DNA from: a virus
Strand: one strand, 5' to 3'
Virus record (IMG/VR): IMGVR_UViG_3300028269_000003
Span: 1 to 64,000 of that record
Length of the DNA: 64,000 nucleotides
Shown here: positions 15,631-24,274 of the stretch, piece after piece
How positions within the stretch are numbered: the first letter of the stretch is position 1
Layout: the number at the start of each line of letters is the position of its first letter
Position numbers and translations under genes: made by a program
The notes under the pieces: generated by a model
The model's input: the letters and a program-made list of their open reading frames with translations, nothing else
Database searches by the model: none
Told to the model about the DNA's origin: nothing

Positions 15631-16845
15631 TTAAACAGTGTAATATTTGCAGGACAGTTCTGGATAAGTAGCAGCCCAACCAAACAATACGTCAAAGCGC
15701 ATGCCCATTACATCGTTTTTAGGGTCGTAGTACTCAGTCACTTTAACTGTCATGCCATCTTCTGTGCGTTGCGATACTGAAACATTGCCTTTTCCAGAAG
15801 GTGGCGCAAACATCGGAACCATAGCCAAGGTAAACGCATCTTTATGATACGCAACGTTAGTTGCATAAGATGTTGAAGCATTGCCGATAATCACATATGG
15901 CTGACCTGTTGTAGGCGATGCTGTAACGTTTTGGAAAGCGCCACTCGTTACAATCGCTGGACTGATTGGAATAGAGGTAGCACCTTGAGCAACGTCAGCA
16001 GTTACCACAAAGTTAGCTGCTTGACCTGTTGATTGACGAGATTGTGGGTTAACCGCAAATACGCCCGGCAATGTAATTACAGTGCCTTTAGTCAATGTGC
16101 CACCAGCAACAGCAACAACAGTAATGCTTGAGCCTGTTTGGTTAGCACCTGAAATGTTAGTGGCAGTTGCCGCACCATTGGTATGAACATCAACGTTTTG
16201 ATCCATGGCTGATTTAAAGCCAAATGAATCACTTAACATGCCTGTGTCATATTGGCTTGAAATTTTAGATGGGTTGTTGAAGAATCCACCGAAACCTTGA
16301 ACCAAAGCAGCATTAAAGGCAGGGTTAGCAACTACGGTACGGCTGTTTCGCTCACGGCCTGCGCCCATTTCATCTAAACGCTGAGCCAAGCCTGTCATAG
16401 CGCCAATAGCAAGTGCTTGAGTATTAGGCAAAGCGCCTGTTGCGTTCAAAGTGTTATAGGTTGAGTAGTGAGCCAAAGCCAAGCCCTGACGGTCAATCTC
16501 GTTGGTGATTGGTGCAATTGCAGCCATAACTTTATCTTCAAGGCGAGTAACAGACAATGTGCGCTCCAAGCTAGTGAAGGCAATATCGTTACCACCTTGT
16601 GACAATGTCAGCGGAACTGTTTGTTCTACGGTTGCTTGTGGTTCAGCTACACGACCTGCACGATATGTGTAGCGAGGGGGCTTACGAATGTTAATGGTTT
16701 GACCGGGCGCATAACCTCGACTCATGTTGTCGGTGAATTCATCTTCCCAATCGCGATTAACGTTCTTGGCAAAACCCAAGTTGTTTTTGATAATAGCAAG
16801 TGCCATTTTTGACACAATACTGGTGGTGGCTAATACGTTTGACAT
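15631..16845 (-). CDS. Major capsid protein, P22 coat (gp5) family
   Basis: 404 aa, against 430 in P22. N-terminal TSIVSKMALAIIKNNLGFAK and GYAPGQTINIRKPPRYT match the P22-coat family, as do QGLALAHYSTYNTL and the C-terminal FDVLFGWAATYPELSC. Follows a scaffold gene as expected. The MCP type distinguishes phage A from phage B, whose capsid protein is unrelated. Confidence 0.85.
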   Translation of the reverse strand: MSNVLATTSIVSKMALAIIKNNLGFAKNVNRDWEDEFTDNMSRGYAPGQTINIRKPPRYTYRAGRVAEPQATVEQTVPLTLSQGGNDIAFTSLERTLSVTRLEDKVMAAIAPITNEIDRQGLALAHYSTYNTLNATGALPNTQALAIGAMTGLAQRLDEMGAGRERNSRTVVANPAFNAALVQGFGGFFNNPSKISSQYDTGMLSDSFGFKSAMDQNVDVHTNGAATATNISGANQTGSSITVVAVAGGTLTKGTVITLPGVFAVNPQSRQSTGQAANFVVTADVAQGATSIPISPAIVTSGAFQNVTASPTTGQPYVIIGNASTSYATNVAYHKDAFTLAMVPMFAPPSGKGNVSVSQRTEDGMTVKVTEYYDPKNDVMGMRFDVLFGWAATYPELSCKYYTV

Positions 16846-16860
16846 ATCAATTCCTTTAAA

Positions 16861-17688
16861 TTAAAGCCACTTTGCCCCTCGTTTACGTGCTTCAGCTTCA
16901 TATTCTTCGATGCTCATGTCTTCTAGCTTCTTAGTAAAGTCTTTGCTTCCGTTAACAGGGTTAATCGGTGGCGGTGCATTTGATTTAATGACTGGCTTTT
17001 TAGCGGATAATTTATCCTCAAGTTTTCCAATCTCTTTAGCTTGTGCATAAGGTGACAGTTTAGAAATGCGCTCCGCTTCTGCTGTGTCTTTAGCCAAGTG
17101 ATACACCAAGTCAGAGGATATGTCACTTTCAAGAATAGCAAGGTAAGCAGGTTCTGCAATTTGCAATTTGCTTGCACTTACGACTTCATGAAAGTCATCA
17201 TATTTACTTTCGCCTTCATCCAATAAGGCATGACGACGCTCTGTTTGTCTTTCAATTTCGCTTTTTTGTTGATTTTCAATTTCAGCGCGTTTTTTGTTTT
17301 CTTCAATCTGAATAACTTTTTGTTCAGCTTTAAAGTCTGCAAGCGCTTCTAAATAATCATCATAGTTAGCAAAATTGTCAGATACTGGCTTTTCGCTTGG
17401 TTTGTCAACTTGAGCAGGTTTAGCTGGTTCAGCTTGCCTTTCTCGTAACTGGCGTTCCATTTTGCGTTCAAGCTTAGTAATTCTTTTTTGAACAATTTCA
17501 TCAAGCTCGGCTTGAGTAAATGTCTTTTCAGCCTTGTTTTCATCAGAGGGCTTCTCTGCTTCCTCTACCTTTTCAGGGATAGATGCCTGTTCTTCTGCTT
17601 TAACTTGTTCAGTTTCGGCAGGTTTGTCTGTTGCTTTGTTTTCAGCTTCATTCAAAGCGATAATTTCATCTTGCAATGATTGTTCCAT
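16861..17688 (-). CDS. Scaffolding protein (275 aa)
   Basis: Acidic, Glu/Lys-rich helical protein with coiled coil (AELDEIVQKRITKLERKMER) and a basic C-terminus (EARKRGAKWL), the usual coat-binding end of scaffolds. Length is near P22 gp8 (303). Directly upstream of the coat gene. Start at 17688 follows GGAG. Confidence 0.78.
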   Translation of the reverse strand: MEQSLQDEIIALNEAENKATDKPAETEQVKAEEQASIPEKVEEAEKPSDENKAEKTFTQAELDEIVQKRITKLERKMERQLRERQAEPAKPAQVDKPSEKPVSDNFANYDDYLEALADFKAEQKVIQIEENKKRAEIENQQKSEIERQTERRHALLDEGESKYDDFHEVVSASKLQIAEPAYLAILESDISSDLVYHLAKDTAEAERISKLSPYAQAKEIGKLEDKLSAKKPVIKSNAPPPINPVNGSKDFTKKLEDMSIEEYEAEARKRGAKWL

Positions 17689-17702
17689 TACATATCTCCA
17701 TT

Positions 17703-17739
17703 ACGGACTCGGTGTAACTCGCCGATAAGTTTTACTTAT
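17703..17739 (-). other. Hairpins in the leader of the scaffold-coat genes (phage A)
   Basis: In the 64-base gap before the scaffold gene, ATAAGT-TTT-ACTTAT (17725-17739) is a perfect 6-bp hairpin. A second weaker CGG...CCG hairpin (17704-17724) follows in the transcript. Neither has a U-tract. The place matches the hairpin cluster before the phage B scaffold gene. Confidence 0.45.
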
Positions 17740-17752
17740 AATACAACTACTT

Positions 17753-18085
17753 TTAATTAATTTCTATATCTTGTTCAATATTTTCACGAATAATGCTTTC
17801 GCAAAATAACTTACATTCCTCTAATGTTGGTGGTGTAAATCGTTTCCATCTAATCGCATAATCAGAAAGTAAAGTTTCATATAATATTTCAGGATTATCC
17901 ATCATATATTCTGCTTGCGCTTTAAATGCGCTAGTGCATGGCGTTGTAACGTTAATCGTTCCGTCACCTAAGTTAGTAAATGAATCTGCGCCACCTAAAT
18001 CAGGGTCAAGTCCACGCCCAATTTTAGAAGCAATAGTTTTTAACGTTGATGGAACAGTGATGCTTATCTGTGAATCGTAGCTCAT
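17753..18085 (-). CDS. Hypothetical 110-aa late protein
   Basis: Mixed alpha/beta; starts MSYDSQISITVPSTLK, with an acidic C-terminus (ENIEQDIEIN). It lies between the carbohydrate-binding-like virion protein and the scaffold gene, to the left of the portal. Stop-start overlap with 18085-19146. Family not recognised; virion or assembly role inferred from position. Confidence 0.5.
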   Translation of the reverse strand: MSYDSQISITVPSTLKTIASKIGRGLDPDLGGADSFTNLGDGTINVTTPCTSAFKAQAEYMMDNPEILYETLLSDYAIRWKRFTPPTLEECKLFCESIIRENIEQDIEIN

Positions 18086-19146
18086 TAGAAGCCTCTTAAA
18101 CTATTGGCAAACTGCTGCATAATAACTGTTTCGCTAGCGGTTAATCCTGTGCGGAAAATAAATCTTCCATAGGTATCAACAGAAGTTCCAATGCTGTACG
18201 TGCCAACGATGTTCTGCGCTGTTTGCGTGACTGTTCCCGTAGAGCGCGAATCAATAATCGTGGCTGACTCATAGCCAGCAGGGAACGTTCCAGACAGTAA
18301 GTCTGTGCTGTCAAATACCCAGTGATAGTTTCCTACGCCATTAGATGCCTGTGCCGCTACGGTTCTAACGTACGTAGATAGTGAGATTCCAGTTTGAAGC
18401 ATAGCGCCCCAAACATAAATGCCAGACGTTCCATCGCCAAGATATAAACCATTGGTCGCAGTAGAAAATATTGCTATTTGTGGGTTAGAAACCACGCTTG
18501 TGGTTGTGGTGTATGTCATTGACACGCGCCACCACCCATCACCAACATCAGTTGCGCTAGAGCTTGTGACGTTAGTCGCGCCAGTAATCTGCCCTGTTGT
18601 CAGGTTTACGACAATTCTTGGCTCCGGCACCACTGATAGATGTTTCAATTCTGCGAAGTTACGACCAGCCGCTTTTATGTACGCGGAATACGTATAGGTG
18701 TTTGCTTGTGCAACATAAGACTGAAATGTTCTGTGCTGTGAGTTTGCGGTATCTTCAACGAGCTTGTCAGCGGTCAATGTTCCATCAGGCGCGATAATTG
18801 CATTGGCAGATACTGTTGAGCCTGACTTAGTCCAGCTTGCATTATCAAACTCTTCGGAGCGAAGCAATAAGTTAACCGCACCTTTACGAAGAAACGGCTT
18901 ATTTGCAGTCGTAGCTTGCGTCAGGTCTATTGTGCTAGTTGCATCATCAACCTTGCCAACAAGCCCGTCTTTAGTCGCTGGAATCGTTCCTGCTGAATCT
19001 TCCCAGTTACCAGCTACAAGTCCGCTTACAGTTCCAATGCCCGGAATGTATGAGTGAGCATCAGCGCCGTAACTTTGAAGGATAAGAAGCGCTTGCCTCT
19101 GAATGGCATTGCCTGAAAACCTTCTTAATCCAACGTCTACAATCAT
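18085..19146 (-). CDS. Virion protein with jelly-roll carbohydrate-binding-like domain (353 aa)
   Basis: The centre carries NLLLRSEEFDNASWTKSG ... APDGTLTADKLVED ... YTYSAYIKAAG ... GWWRVSMTYT, the pattern of concanavalin/CBM-like jelly-roll modules found on phage tails and capsids. The C-terminus is beta-rich without enzyme motifs. Encoded between portal and scaffold, so display on the particle is likely. Host-surface glycan binding is inferred. Confidence 0.6.
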   Translation of the reverse strand: MIVDVGLRRFSGNAIQRQALLILQSYGADAHSYIPGIGTVSGLVAGNWEDSAGTIPATKDGLVGKVDDATSTIDLTQATTANKPFLRKGAVNLLLRSEEFDNASWTKSGSTVSANAIIAPDGTLTADKLVEDTANSQHRTFQSYVAQANTYTYSAYIKAAGRNFAELKHLSVVPEPRIVVNLTTGQITGATNVTSSSATDVGDGWWRVSMTYTTTTSVVSNPQIAIFSTATNGLYLGDGTSGIYVWGAMLQTGISLSTYVRTVAAQASNGVGNYHWVFDSTDLLSGTFPAGYESATIIDSRSTGTVTQTAQNIVGTYSIGTSVDTYGRFIFRTGLTASETVIMQQFANSLRGF

Positions 19147-19433
19147 GATATAAACGGCATAATGTAAAGAGTGCCACCAGATGCAACTTGAATTGCGCTA
19201 ACAAATCCGCTTGGTGGAATGTATAAATACTCAGCTTGAAAAGCTGGCACATACATACTTGCTGTTGTTGCTAAAGTTCCAGTAGAAGAAATCTCAACAA
19301 AGCAGTCAGTAGTAGATAAAATCCTAACGCATGAGCATGTAGGAATTGCGCTAGATACAGCAGCCGTTCCTGTATAAGCTAAGGTTATCCCTGCCAATGG
19401 TTTGGGTTGTCCGTAGGTGTCATTCTGGTTCAT
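19143..19433 (-). CDS. Small virion protein (96 aa)
   Basis: The start MNQNDTYGQ at 19433 lies inside the end of the portal gene (14-base overlap) with a GGCGAAG ribosome site. Beta-rich, Ser/Thr/Ala-rich (TGTAAVSSAIPTCSCVRIL), like small capsid-attached proteins. Coupled to the next gene by ATGA. Role unknown. Confidence 0.5.
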   Translation of the reverse strand: MNQNDTYGQPKPLAGITLAYTGTAAVSSAIPTCSCVRILSTTDCFVEISSTGTLATTASMYVPAFQAEYLYIPPSGFVSAIQVASGGTLYIMPFIS

Positions 19434-21558
19434 AATCTTCGCCTTTTTCAACTTTATTTTCAATAATTAATGCTAAAGCCTGCTCAATCATGTCAAGTCG
19501 TGATAAGGCTTCGTTAAACTGCTCGGTCGTGTTTTGTTGCGCTTCCATTGCCACTTTAATGCGGTCAGTTTCAGCTCTATATCGGTCAATTTCAATTTTA
19601 TCTCTATCTAAAGCTAACTTAGCCTCAGTTTCAAACCCTTTATTTTGCGCTTCAGTAAGCGCTTGTTCGCGTTCTTGAATAGCGATTGATGCTTGCTCTA
19701 GCTGATTCTGCAAGTCATTAATCATTTCAGTGGCTTGAATTTTAACTTGCTCTGCTTGCTGCATTACAGCTTGGACTTGAGGATTGTTTTCTCCATTTTC
19801 ATCGTCTTTTAATTCAGGAGGCTGTATTTTCTTCAGTCGCTCTGCCACTTCTTCCGCATAAGGCACATCAAGCGATTTAAACAGCAAATCACCGATAACA
19901 GGCATCAGGTTAGGATTAGACTGCGCCAATGTCGTTAGGAACTCTGCGCCTTCTTCACGTTTAGTCGCAAAACTTGCGCCACTTGTAGCTATTACATCAT
20001 ATTTACCCACGCCAAGATTGTAGATTTTATTAACTTCATTTTGTTCATCGCGATATTCTTTAACCGCTTCTGGTTGCGTTGGGTCAATTTTAGCAAACTC
20101 TTGACTGCCATCTTCACCCAAAATACGAATCACTCGCTGAGTATCGTAATATTTAGGGATGATTTCAACAATGATTCTACCAGCATGAGCAACAGATTTA
20201 GCTAAATTATCAGGAAAGTGAAAAGTAGCAATATCACCTTGTTGTCTTTGAGCATTTAAAGCTCTACCTGATTTAGCGTTACTGTCTTGACCTAATGAGG
20301 CTTGATACATGCCTAAGCCAGCTTGAATATCATGTTCGCTAGTTTGAATGTCTTGCAAAAGTCCAGAAGGAACGCCAGCAAATCCTTGACGTTGCGGAGG
20401 AGGCGCTAATTGTCCATTAGTGGTTACAGGGTCGTATTCAAGATAAGCGTAGTTTACGCGGTTAGCAGATGCCCAACGTTTTGAGGTAGATTTAAACTGC
20501 CCAGTCGCCCCAATGAATGGTGCTTTAACTGTTAACGCTAAAGATTCAGCAATCGTTGAACGGTTATAATTGTACATTCTTTGTGGGTCTTTAGCGCCTC
20601 TAACGATGCCGCGCCACCACATACGACCATCAACAACTGTCACGATGCCAAACACAGGGATAACTGGAATGTATGAACTTGCAAAAATGCTCTCTTCTAA
20701 GATTTCAGCGCCTGAAAGTTTAGCCCAGCGCACAATCTTACGATGACAATCACGCCTGTCAATAATGATAGGTGCGTCTAACGCATCTTTGTATTTCTCT
20801 TCGTACTCGCTTAAATAAATTGAGTCACCTGATTCTGTAAGCAATAAAACATCTTTTTCATAATCACAGTAGAAATATTCAGCAAGCCTTACTTCTTCTT
20901 CTGTCACCCAAGTATTAGTATCGCCAGCAGAGCTAGCCCATTCGCATGGGTCAGCATCAGGGTACATTTTTTTAAAGGCTTTGCGGCTTACCATTTCAGT
21001 GATTAGACACTCTTTTTGGTCGCTTCCGTCTATTTCGTAGCTGTCAGGGTCGCGATACACGCTAAATCTGTTGGGGATTTTTTTAATCTTGATTTCTTGC
21101 TGGAATGTACCGTTTACATATTCAGTGACAATACGAAAGAATCCGACTCCGCTATCAACTGAACCTTCACTTGCCCAATCATAAGCCAAGTCAGCGTTAC
21201 TTTCGCTTTCGATATGACGGATAATGCCGTTCATCACTTCTGCTACTTCTACATCTGCTTTGTCATCAACAGGGCGAACCTTGATTGATGGGGAGTTCAT
21301 GCGAATGGAGTTTACAATTTGATTTTTGTATTGATTGACTTTATCAACGGTGAGGCAAGGTCTTGCGCCTTGAGGGTCACTCTCTCGGATTTTTCGGATG
21401 TCATCAGGCCATTGCTCTAACAACCCAACAAAGCGAATGTCGTCTAGCTCTTCGGCTCGTTGCGCTGATTCGTAGGCTTGCCCACGTTCAAAAAACGCTT
21501 TAGCACGAGCCAAAACGTCATCTTTACGGTTCTTTTCTTCTTTATCTTGCTTTTTCAT
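19420..21558 (-). CDS. Portal protein, P22 gp1-like
   Basis: 712 aa from the TAATG-coupled start; P22 gp1 is 725. Typical elements: RGQAYESAQRAEELDDIRF and SDPQGARPCLTVDKVNQYKN near the start, the MWWRGIVRGAKDPQRMYNYN block around residue 320, and a long C-terminal helix (about 600-700, Gln/Glu-rich) like the P22 portal barrel. Lies between terminase and scaffold. Forms the dodecameric DNA channel. Confidence 0.88.
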   Translation of the reverse strand: MKKQDKEEKNRKDDVLARAKAFFERGQAYESAQRAEELDDIRFVGLLEQWPDDIRKIRESDPQGARPCLTVDKVNQYKNQIVNSIRMNSPSIKVRPVDDKADVEVAEVMNGIIRHIESESNADLAYDWASEGSVDSGVGFFRIVTEYVNGTFQQEIKIKKIPNRFSVYRDPDSYEIDGSDQKECLITEMVSRKAFKKMYPDADPCEWASSAGDTNTWVTEEEVRLAEYFYCDYEKDVLLLTESGDSIYLSEYEEKYKDALDAPIIIDRRDCHRKIVRWAKLSGAEILEESIFASSYIPVIPVFGIVTVVDGRMWWRGIVRGAKDPQRMYNYNRSTIAESLALTVKAPFIGATGQFKSTSKRWASANRVNYAYLEYDPVTTNGQLAPPPQRQGFAGVPSGLLQDIQTSEHDIQAGLGMYQASLGQDSNAKSGRALNAQRQQGDIATFHFPDNLAKSVAHAGRIIVEIIPKYYDTQRVIRILGEDGSQEFAKIDPTQPEAVKEYRDEQNEVNKIYNLGVGKYDVIATSGASFATKREEGAEFLTTLAQSNPNLMPVIGDLLFKSLDVPYAEEVAERLKKIQPPELKDDENGENNPQVQAVMQQAEQVKIQATEMINDLQNQLEQASIAIQEREQALTEAQNKGFETEAKLALDRDKIEIDRYRAETDRIKVAMEAQQNTTEQFNEALSRLDMIEQALALIIENKVEKGEDYEPE

Positions 21559-22994
21559 TAACCCATCCAACCGTTTGAACCGAAAGTTTCATAATAATCA
21601 TCTTCTGTTTCAATGACACTTTTAACAACTTTTTCAGCAAATGTCAAGCAAAGCGAATCAGCTACGTCTGGACTTGACAATCCACGCGCTTTCATATCTT
21701 CTTTTTTCTCAATCTGAATCTGTTGTTTTGGACTGAAGCCATACTCAACCGCTTGCAATTCTTCTAGCAGTTCGTTGTCATTTGGCAATTCAGCGCCAGC
21801 TTTTAAGAACTCACGAACCAATCCCCACATTTCAGCGCGTTTATTAAAATACTTGGCTGTGTCGTTTGCAGATCGGCCAGCAACTACATCAATAATATTA
21901 GCGTTTGGTCTTAATTGCTTAACGCGGTCAATCACGCCGCCACCAACACCAACGCCATCAATAAACACAGCATCAGGGTTAAATTCGTCTATCTGCTCAA
22001 CAACTCTTGAGGCTAGCGCCATTGTATCAAGCCCTCTGTATTTAACAGGCTCATACACTTTTCTGCCTTGACGCTTAATAATCACTGATTGGTCATCACC
22101 AAACCTAGCCACGTCAACACCAAGCAGTTTTTCTAATCCTTCGTAACCTTCTGCCCTATAGTTTCTGCATGATTCAATAATGTCTGCACCAATAAACTGA
22201 TTGCTGCCAGAACGAGGGAATACACCACGAACACGAACACGAACAAAGTCGCTATCTTCACCATAGTCATCAACCCATTGCTGTATTTGTTTTAACGATG
22301 CTTGCTTGGCTTCACGGCTGTCAATTTGCCTAGTAATCCATCTATGCTTAAACTTACCAAAGCACTCCCTGAATCTTCCAGTATTTTTTGTCGGGTTTCC
22401 AAATGCTAGCCACATCGCGCCGGGGGTTGTCATTGCGCCTTCTGTAACTTCCCAGATTTGGTCATGAATACCAGATGCTTCGTCATAAATAACTAAAACG
22501 TGCTTTTCATGTGTGCCTGCAAAGGCTTCTGAGTTATTAATTGACCACGGAATTGCAGATGCAAACCATGTATCAGGATATTCTTTGTGATAAAACTTTG
22601 TTGCTGTCCATTCAAACCAATGTTTGTTAATTGATAGACGATGCCACTTTGCTAATTCACGCCATGTTTTAGCGCTTAACTGATTGGCTGTGTTTGAGGT
22701 TACTACAATTTGAGGGAAGTCGCGGGTGGAAATAAACCAAAGAATAATCCAGCTAACAAATGCTGTTTTACCAATACCATGGCCAGAGGCAATAGCAATT
22801 CGGATTGCTTCATCTAAAGTCGTGCCGTTTTTAATTGCTTCGCCAATAACCTTTAATGTGTCTTCTTGCCATACATCAATTGACTGGTCTTTTAGTGAGC
22901 CTTCACCCCACGGAAAAACATAACGAACGAACCCTAGAGGATTATCGTAGAACTTTGCTATATCTTCTATTAATTCAATCTCTAGAGCGTTCAC
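21558..22994 (-). CDS. Terminase large subunit (P22 gp2-like)
   Basis: 478 aa. ATPase: Walker A GHGIGKT at 71-77, Walker B VLVIYDEAS at 166-174. RNase H-like nuclease: GVDVAR with Asp294, VFIDGVG with Asp346 and SPDVADSL with Asp446. The full catalytic set is present. Packages DNA into the prohead through the portal encoded next. Overlaps the small-subunit gene by 20 bases. Confidence 0.92.
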   Translation of the reverse strand: MNALEIELIEDIAKFYDNPLGFVRYVFPWGEGSLKDQSIDVWQEDTLKVIGEAIKNGTTLDEAIRIAIASGHGIGKTAFVSWIILWFISTRDFPQIVVTSNTANQLSAKTWRELAKWHRLSINKHWFEWTATKFYHKEYPDTWFASAIPWSINNSEAFAGTHEKHVLVIYDEASGIHDQIWEVTEGAMTTPGAMWLAFGNPTKNTGRFRECFGKFKHRWITRQIDSREAKQASLKQIQQWVDDYGEDSDFVRVRVRGVFPRSGSNQFIGADIIESCRNYRAEGYEGLEKLLGVDVARFGDDQSVIIKRQGRKVYEPVKYRGLDTMALASRVVEQIDEFNPDAVFIDGVGVGGGVIDRVKQLRPNANIIDVVAGRSANDTAKYFNKRAEMWGLVREFLKAGAELPNDNELLEELQAVEYGFSPKQQIQIEKKEDMKARGLSSPDVADSLCLTFAEKVVKSVIETEDDYYETFGSNGWMG

Positions 22995-23232
22995 GTGCTT
23001 TTAGTAAAATCTCGTGGAATCCTACGTTAACATCACCACTTAATTCCATAGCCTTTAAATCAGGTAAGGCTTTGTCTAATAAAGTTTTCCCGATATTAAC
23101 TTGTGTCTGTGATAATTCAATAGTCCCGTCAAATGCGGACATTAATCTATTGATGATTTGTGATGCTTGAATCTTAGCTCTTACATCTTCTTGATGACGC
23201 TTTCCTAATGGTCGCCCTGCTGTTTTTGCCAT
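22975..23232 (-). CDS. Putative terminase small subunit (85 aa)
   Basis: Starts MAKTAGRPLGKRHQED, a basic GRP-type N-terminus usual in small terminase subunits and phage packaging regulators, then a helical body (NIGKTLLDKALPDLKAMELSG). Position directly before the large subunit supports DNA recognition for packaging. Shorter than P22 gp3 (162 aa), so the call rests on context and the N-terminal motif. Confidence 0.65.
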   Translation of the reverse strand: MAKTAGRPLGKRHQEDVRAKIQASQIINRLMSAFDGTIELSQTQVNIGKTLLDKALPDLKAMELSGDVNVGFHEILLKARERSRD

Positions 23233-23271
23233 AATTATTCACCTTTGCGAATAACACGGTTTAAGTTACCG

Positions 23272-23661
23272 TTACCTGTAAATTTCTGTGATGATTGATG
23301 ATGTTTTCTTACGCTTTAAACTTTCCATTAACATTGGGTTAACTGGAACTCTTAGCATAAGTTTAGGTTCATCTTGCACAATTATAAACCCAAATTGTTT
23401 ATAAAGCGATTCCAATCTATCTTGGTCTATTCCTTCTTCGTAACCTTTAGGCTCTAAAAGAATTGCAGTTTGCGTTAAATCTGCATCTTTACCAAGTTGC
23501 TTCAGCAGTGCTTTAGCTTCGCCTTTTCCTCTGTTGTCTTTATCAACGTAAAGGTTAGATAGCCATTTTACATTAAATTCTGATAATTCTTTATGATCGT
23601 AAACAGTTAATTCGCATGAGGCATTGTTTACTTCATATTTATCAGTGCGTGATTTATCCAT
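23272..23661 (-). CDS. GNAT-family N-acetyltransferase (129 aa)
   Basis: LSNLYVDKDNRGKGEAKALL carries the acetyl-CoA-binding RGKGxA loop of GNAT motif A, followed by a beta strand (TAILLEP) and LYKQFGFI, the usual motif B end. Such small GNATs near phage terminases are of unknown substrate. Starts 2 bases after the stop of the Cys-rich peptide gene. No counterpart in phage B. Confidence 0.7.
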   Translation of the reverse strand: MDKSRTDKYEVNNASCELTVYDHKELSEFNVKWLSNLYVDKDNRGKGEAKALLKQLGKDADLTQTAILLEPKGYEEGIDQDRLESLYKQFGFIIVQDEPKLMLRVPVNPMLMESLKRKKTSSIITEIYR

Positions 23662-23662
23662 G

Positions 23663-23812
23663 TTAATAGCAAGTTGTTGTGCAGTTGTTATTATGACAGC
23701 AAGTGGTACATACTAAAACTTTTCCATCAACAATGATAGTGTTAGTTGAGCAACTAGCATGAGCAGTTAAAGAAATAGTCAGTAGTGTTGCAGCTAAAAT
23801 AAGTTTTTTCAT
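23663..23812 (-). CDS. Secreted Cys-rich 49-aa peptide
   Basis: The N-terminal 19 residues form a Sec signal (KKLILAATLLTISLTAHA, cleavage likely after AHA). The mature ~30 residues contain six Cys (SCSTN ... VCTTCCHNNNCTTTCY). ATTGGAGATTGAAATG gives a strong ribosome site. First clear gene after the leader RNA; phage B has a lipoprotein gene in the same slot. Export to a disulphide-forming compartment is inferred. Confidence 0.65.
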   Translation of the reverse strand: MKKLILAATLLTISLTAHASCSTNTIIVDGKVLVCTTCCHNNNCTTTCY

Positions 23813-23827
23813 TTCAATCTCCAATGA

Positions 23828-23929
23828 TTAAAAGGTTGATAGTGCGCCAGCGCTAATCTCTGGCTTATTAATTTCATTTATGTTTCCAATGCTAAGTGAT
23901 AATTGCACTCTTGTTTCAAAATCCATCAT
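23828..23929 (-). CDS. Possible 33-aa peptide downstream of the leader RNA
   Basis: Open frame MMDFETRVQLSLSIGNINE... ending GALSTF just before the Cys-rich gene. No clear ribosome site; a hairpin (23933-23955) lies immediately upstream. No counterpart in phage B. It could be part of the untranslated RNA. Confidence 0.25.
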   Translation of the reverse strand: MMDFETRVQLSLSIGNINEINKPEISAGALSTF

Positions 23930-24238
23930 TAATTTAAACTTATCACAAGTTTAAACGTATTAGCTTACGCATTGCACTATCACGGCTGGTGACTGCCGAT
24001 ACAAATTTGTAATCTACGCTGCTAGCAAGAAACAATCACCATGCGTCATAGTTCGCTATTAAGCCATTACAGCCGACCAGTTAGTACCAGTCCAGTGTTG
24101 CCACAGGTTGCGATTACCTTTCCCTACTCGCTGCGTCTATTAAGGCTCGCCGTGGTCTTTTACACCGCCGCTCTGGAATTGAACCATTCCGCTCACCTTG
24201 CCTCGTTAGTTTATTGAGATAGCATCCGCTTTCAGGTA
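23930..24238 (-). ncRNA. Structured late-operon leader RNA, phage A
   Basis: Transcribed leftward from the promoter at 24244-24273; no frame of useful length. Two blocks are shared with phage B (61010-61190). ACCTGAAAGCGGATGCT (24221-24237) at the 5' end is identical. A 44-base core (24094-24137) has 39 matches. The core holds two abutting hairpins, AGGT-AATCGCA-ACCT and GTG-GCAA-CAC (GNRA loop). Between the blocks is a 5-bp hairpin with a 6-base loop (24175-24190) whose sequence differs but whose form is kept in B. A GGTGATTG/CAGTCACC stem and the perfect TTTAAACTT/AAGTTTAAA hairpin (23933-23955) follow. Candidate cis-acting RNA, for example processive antitermination. Confidence 0.7.
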
Positions 24239-24243
24239 AATCT

Positions 24244-24273
24244 ATTATAAACACAAATTATAAATTATTGCAA
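24244..24273 (-). promoter_or_regulatory. Leftward late promoter, phage A
   Basis: On the minus strand TTGCAA (24268-24273), 18 bases, TATAAT (24244-24249, consensus). It lies just past the HTH gene and points at the leader RNA and late genes. The upstream bases (TTAGTTTGCAA) match the half-site of the TGCAAA dyads at the early promoters. Confidence 0.82.
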
Positions 24274-24274
24274 A

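Noticed and set aside
24160-24200. tRNA or tmRNA T-arm (GGTTCAATTCC) in the phage A leader
   Set aside because: No acceptor stem or D arm can be built around it, the phage B leader lacks it, and only the hairpin form is conserved.
24221-24237. Leader-peptide attenuation via ATG in the conserved 5' block
   Set aside because: The possible reading frames are 4 codons in A and 2 in B, without a shared peptide; the conservation is better explained by RNA structure.
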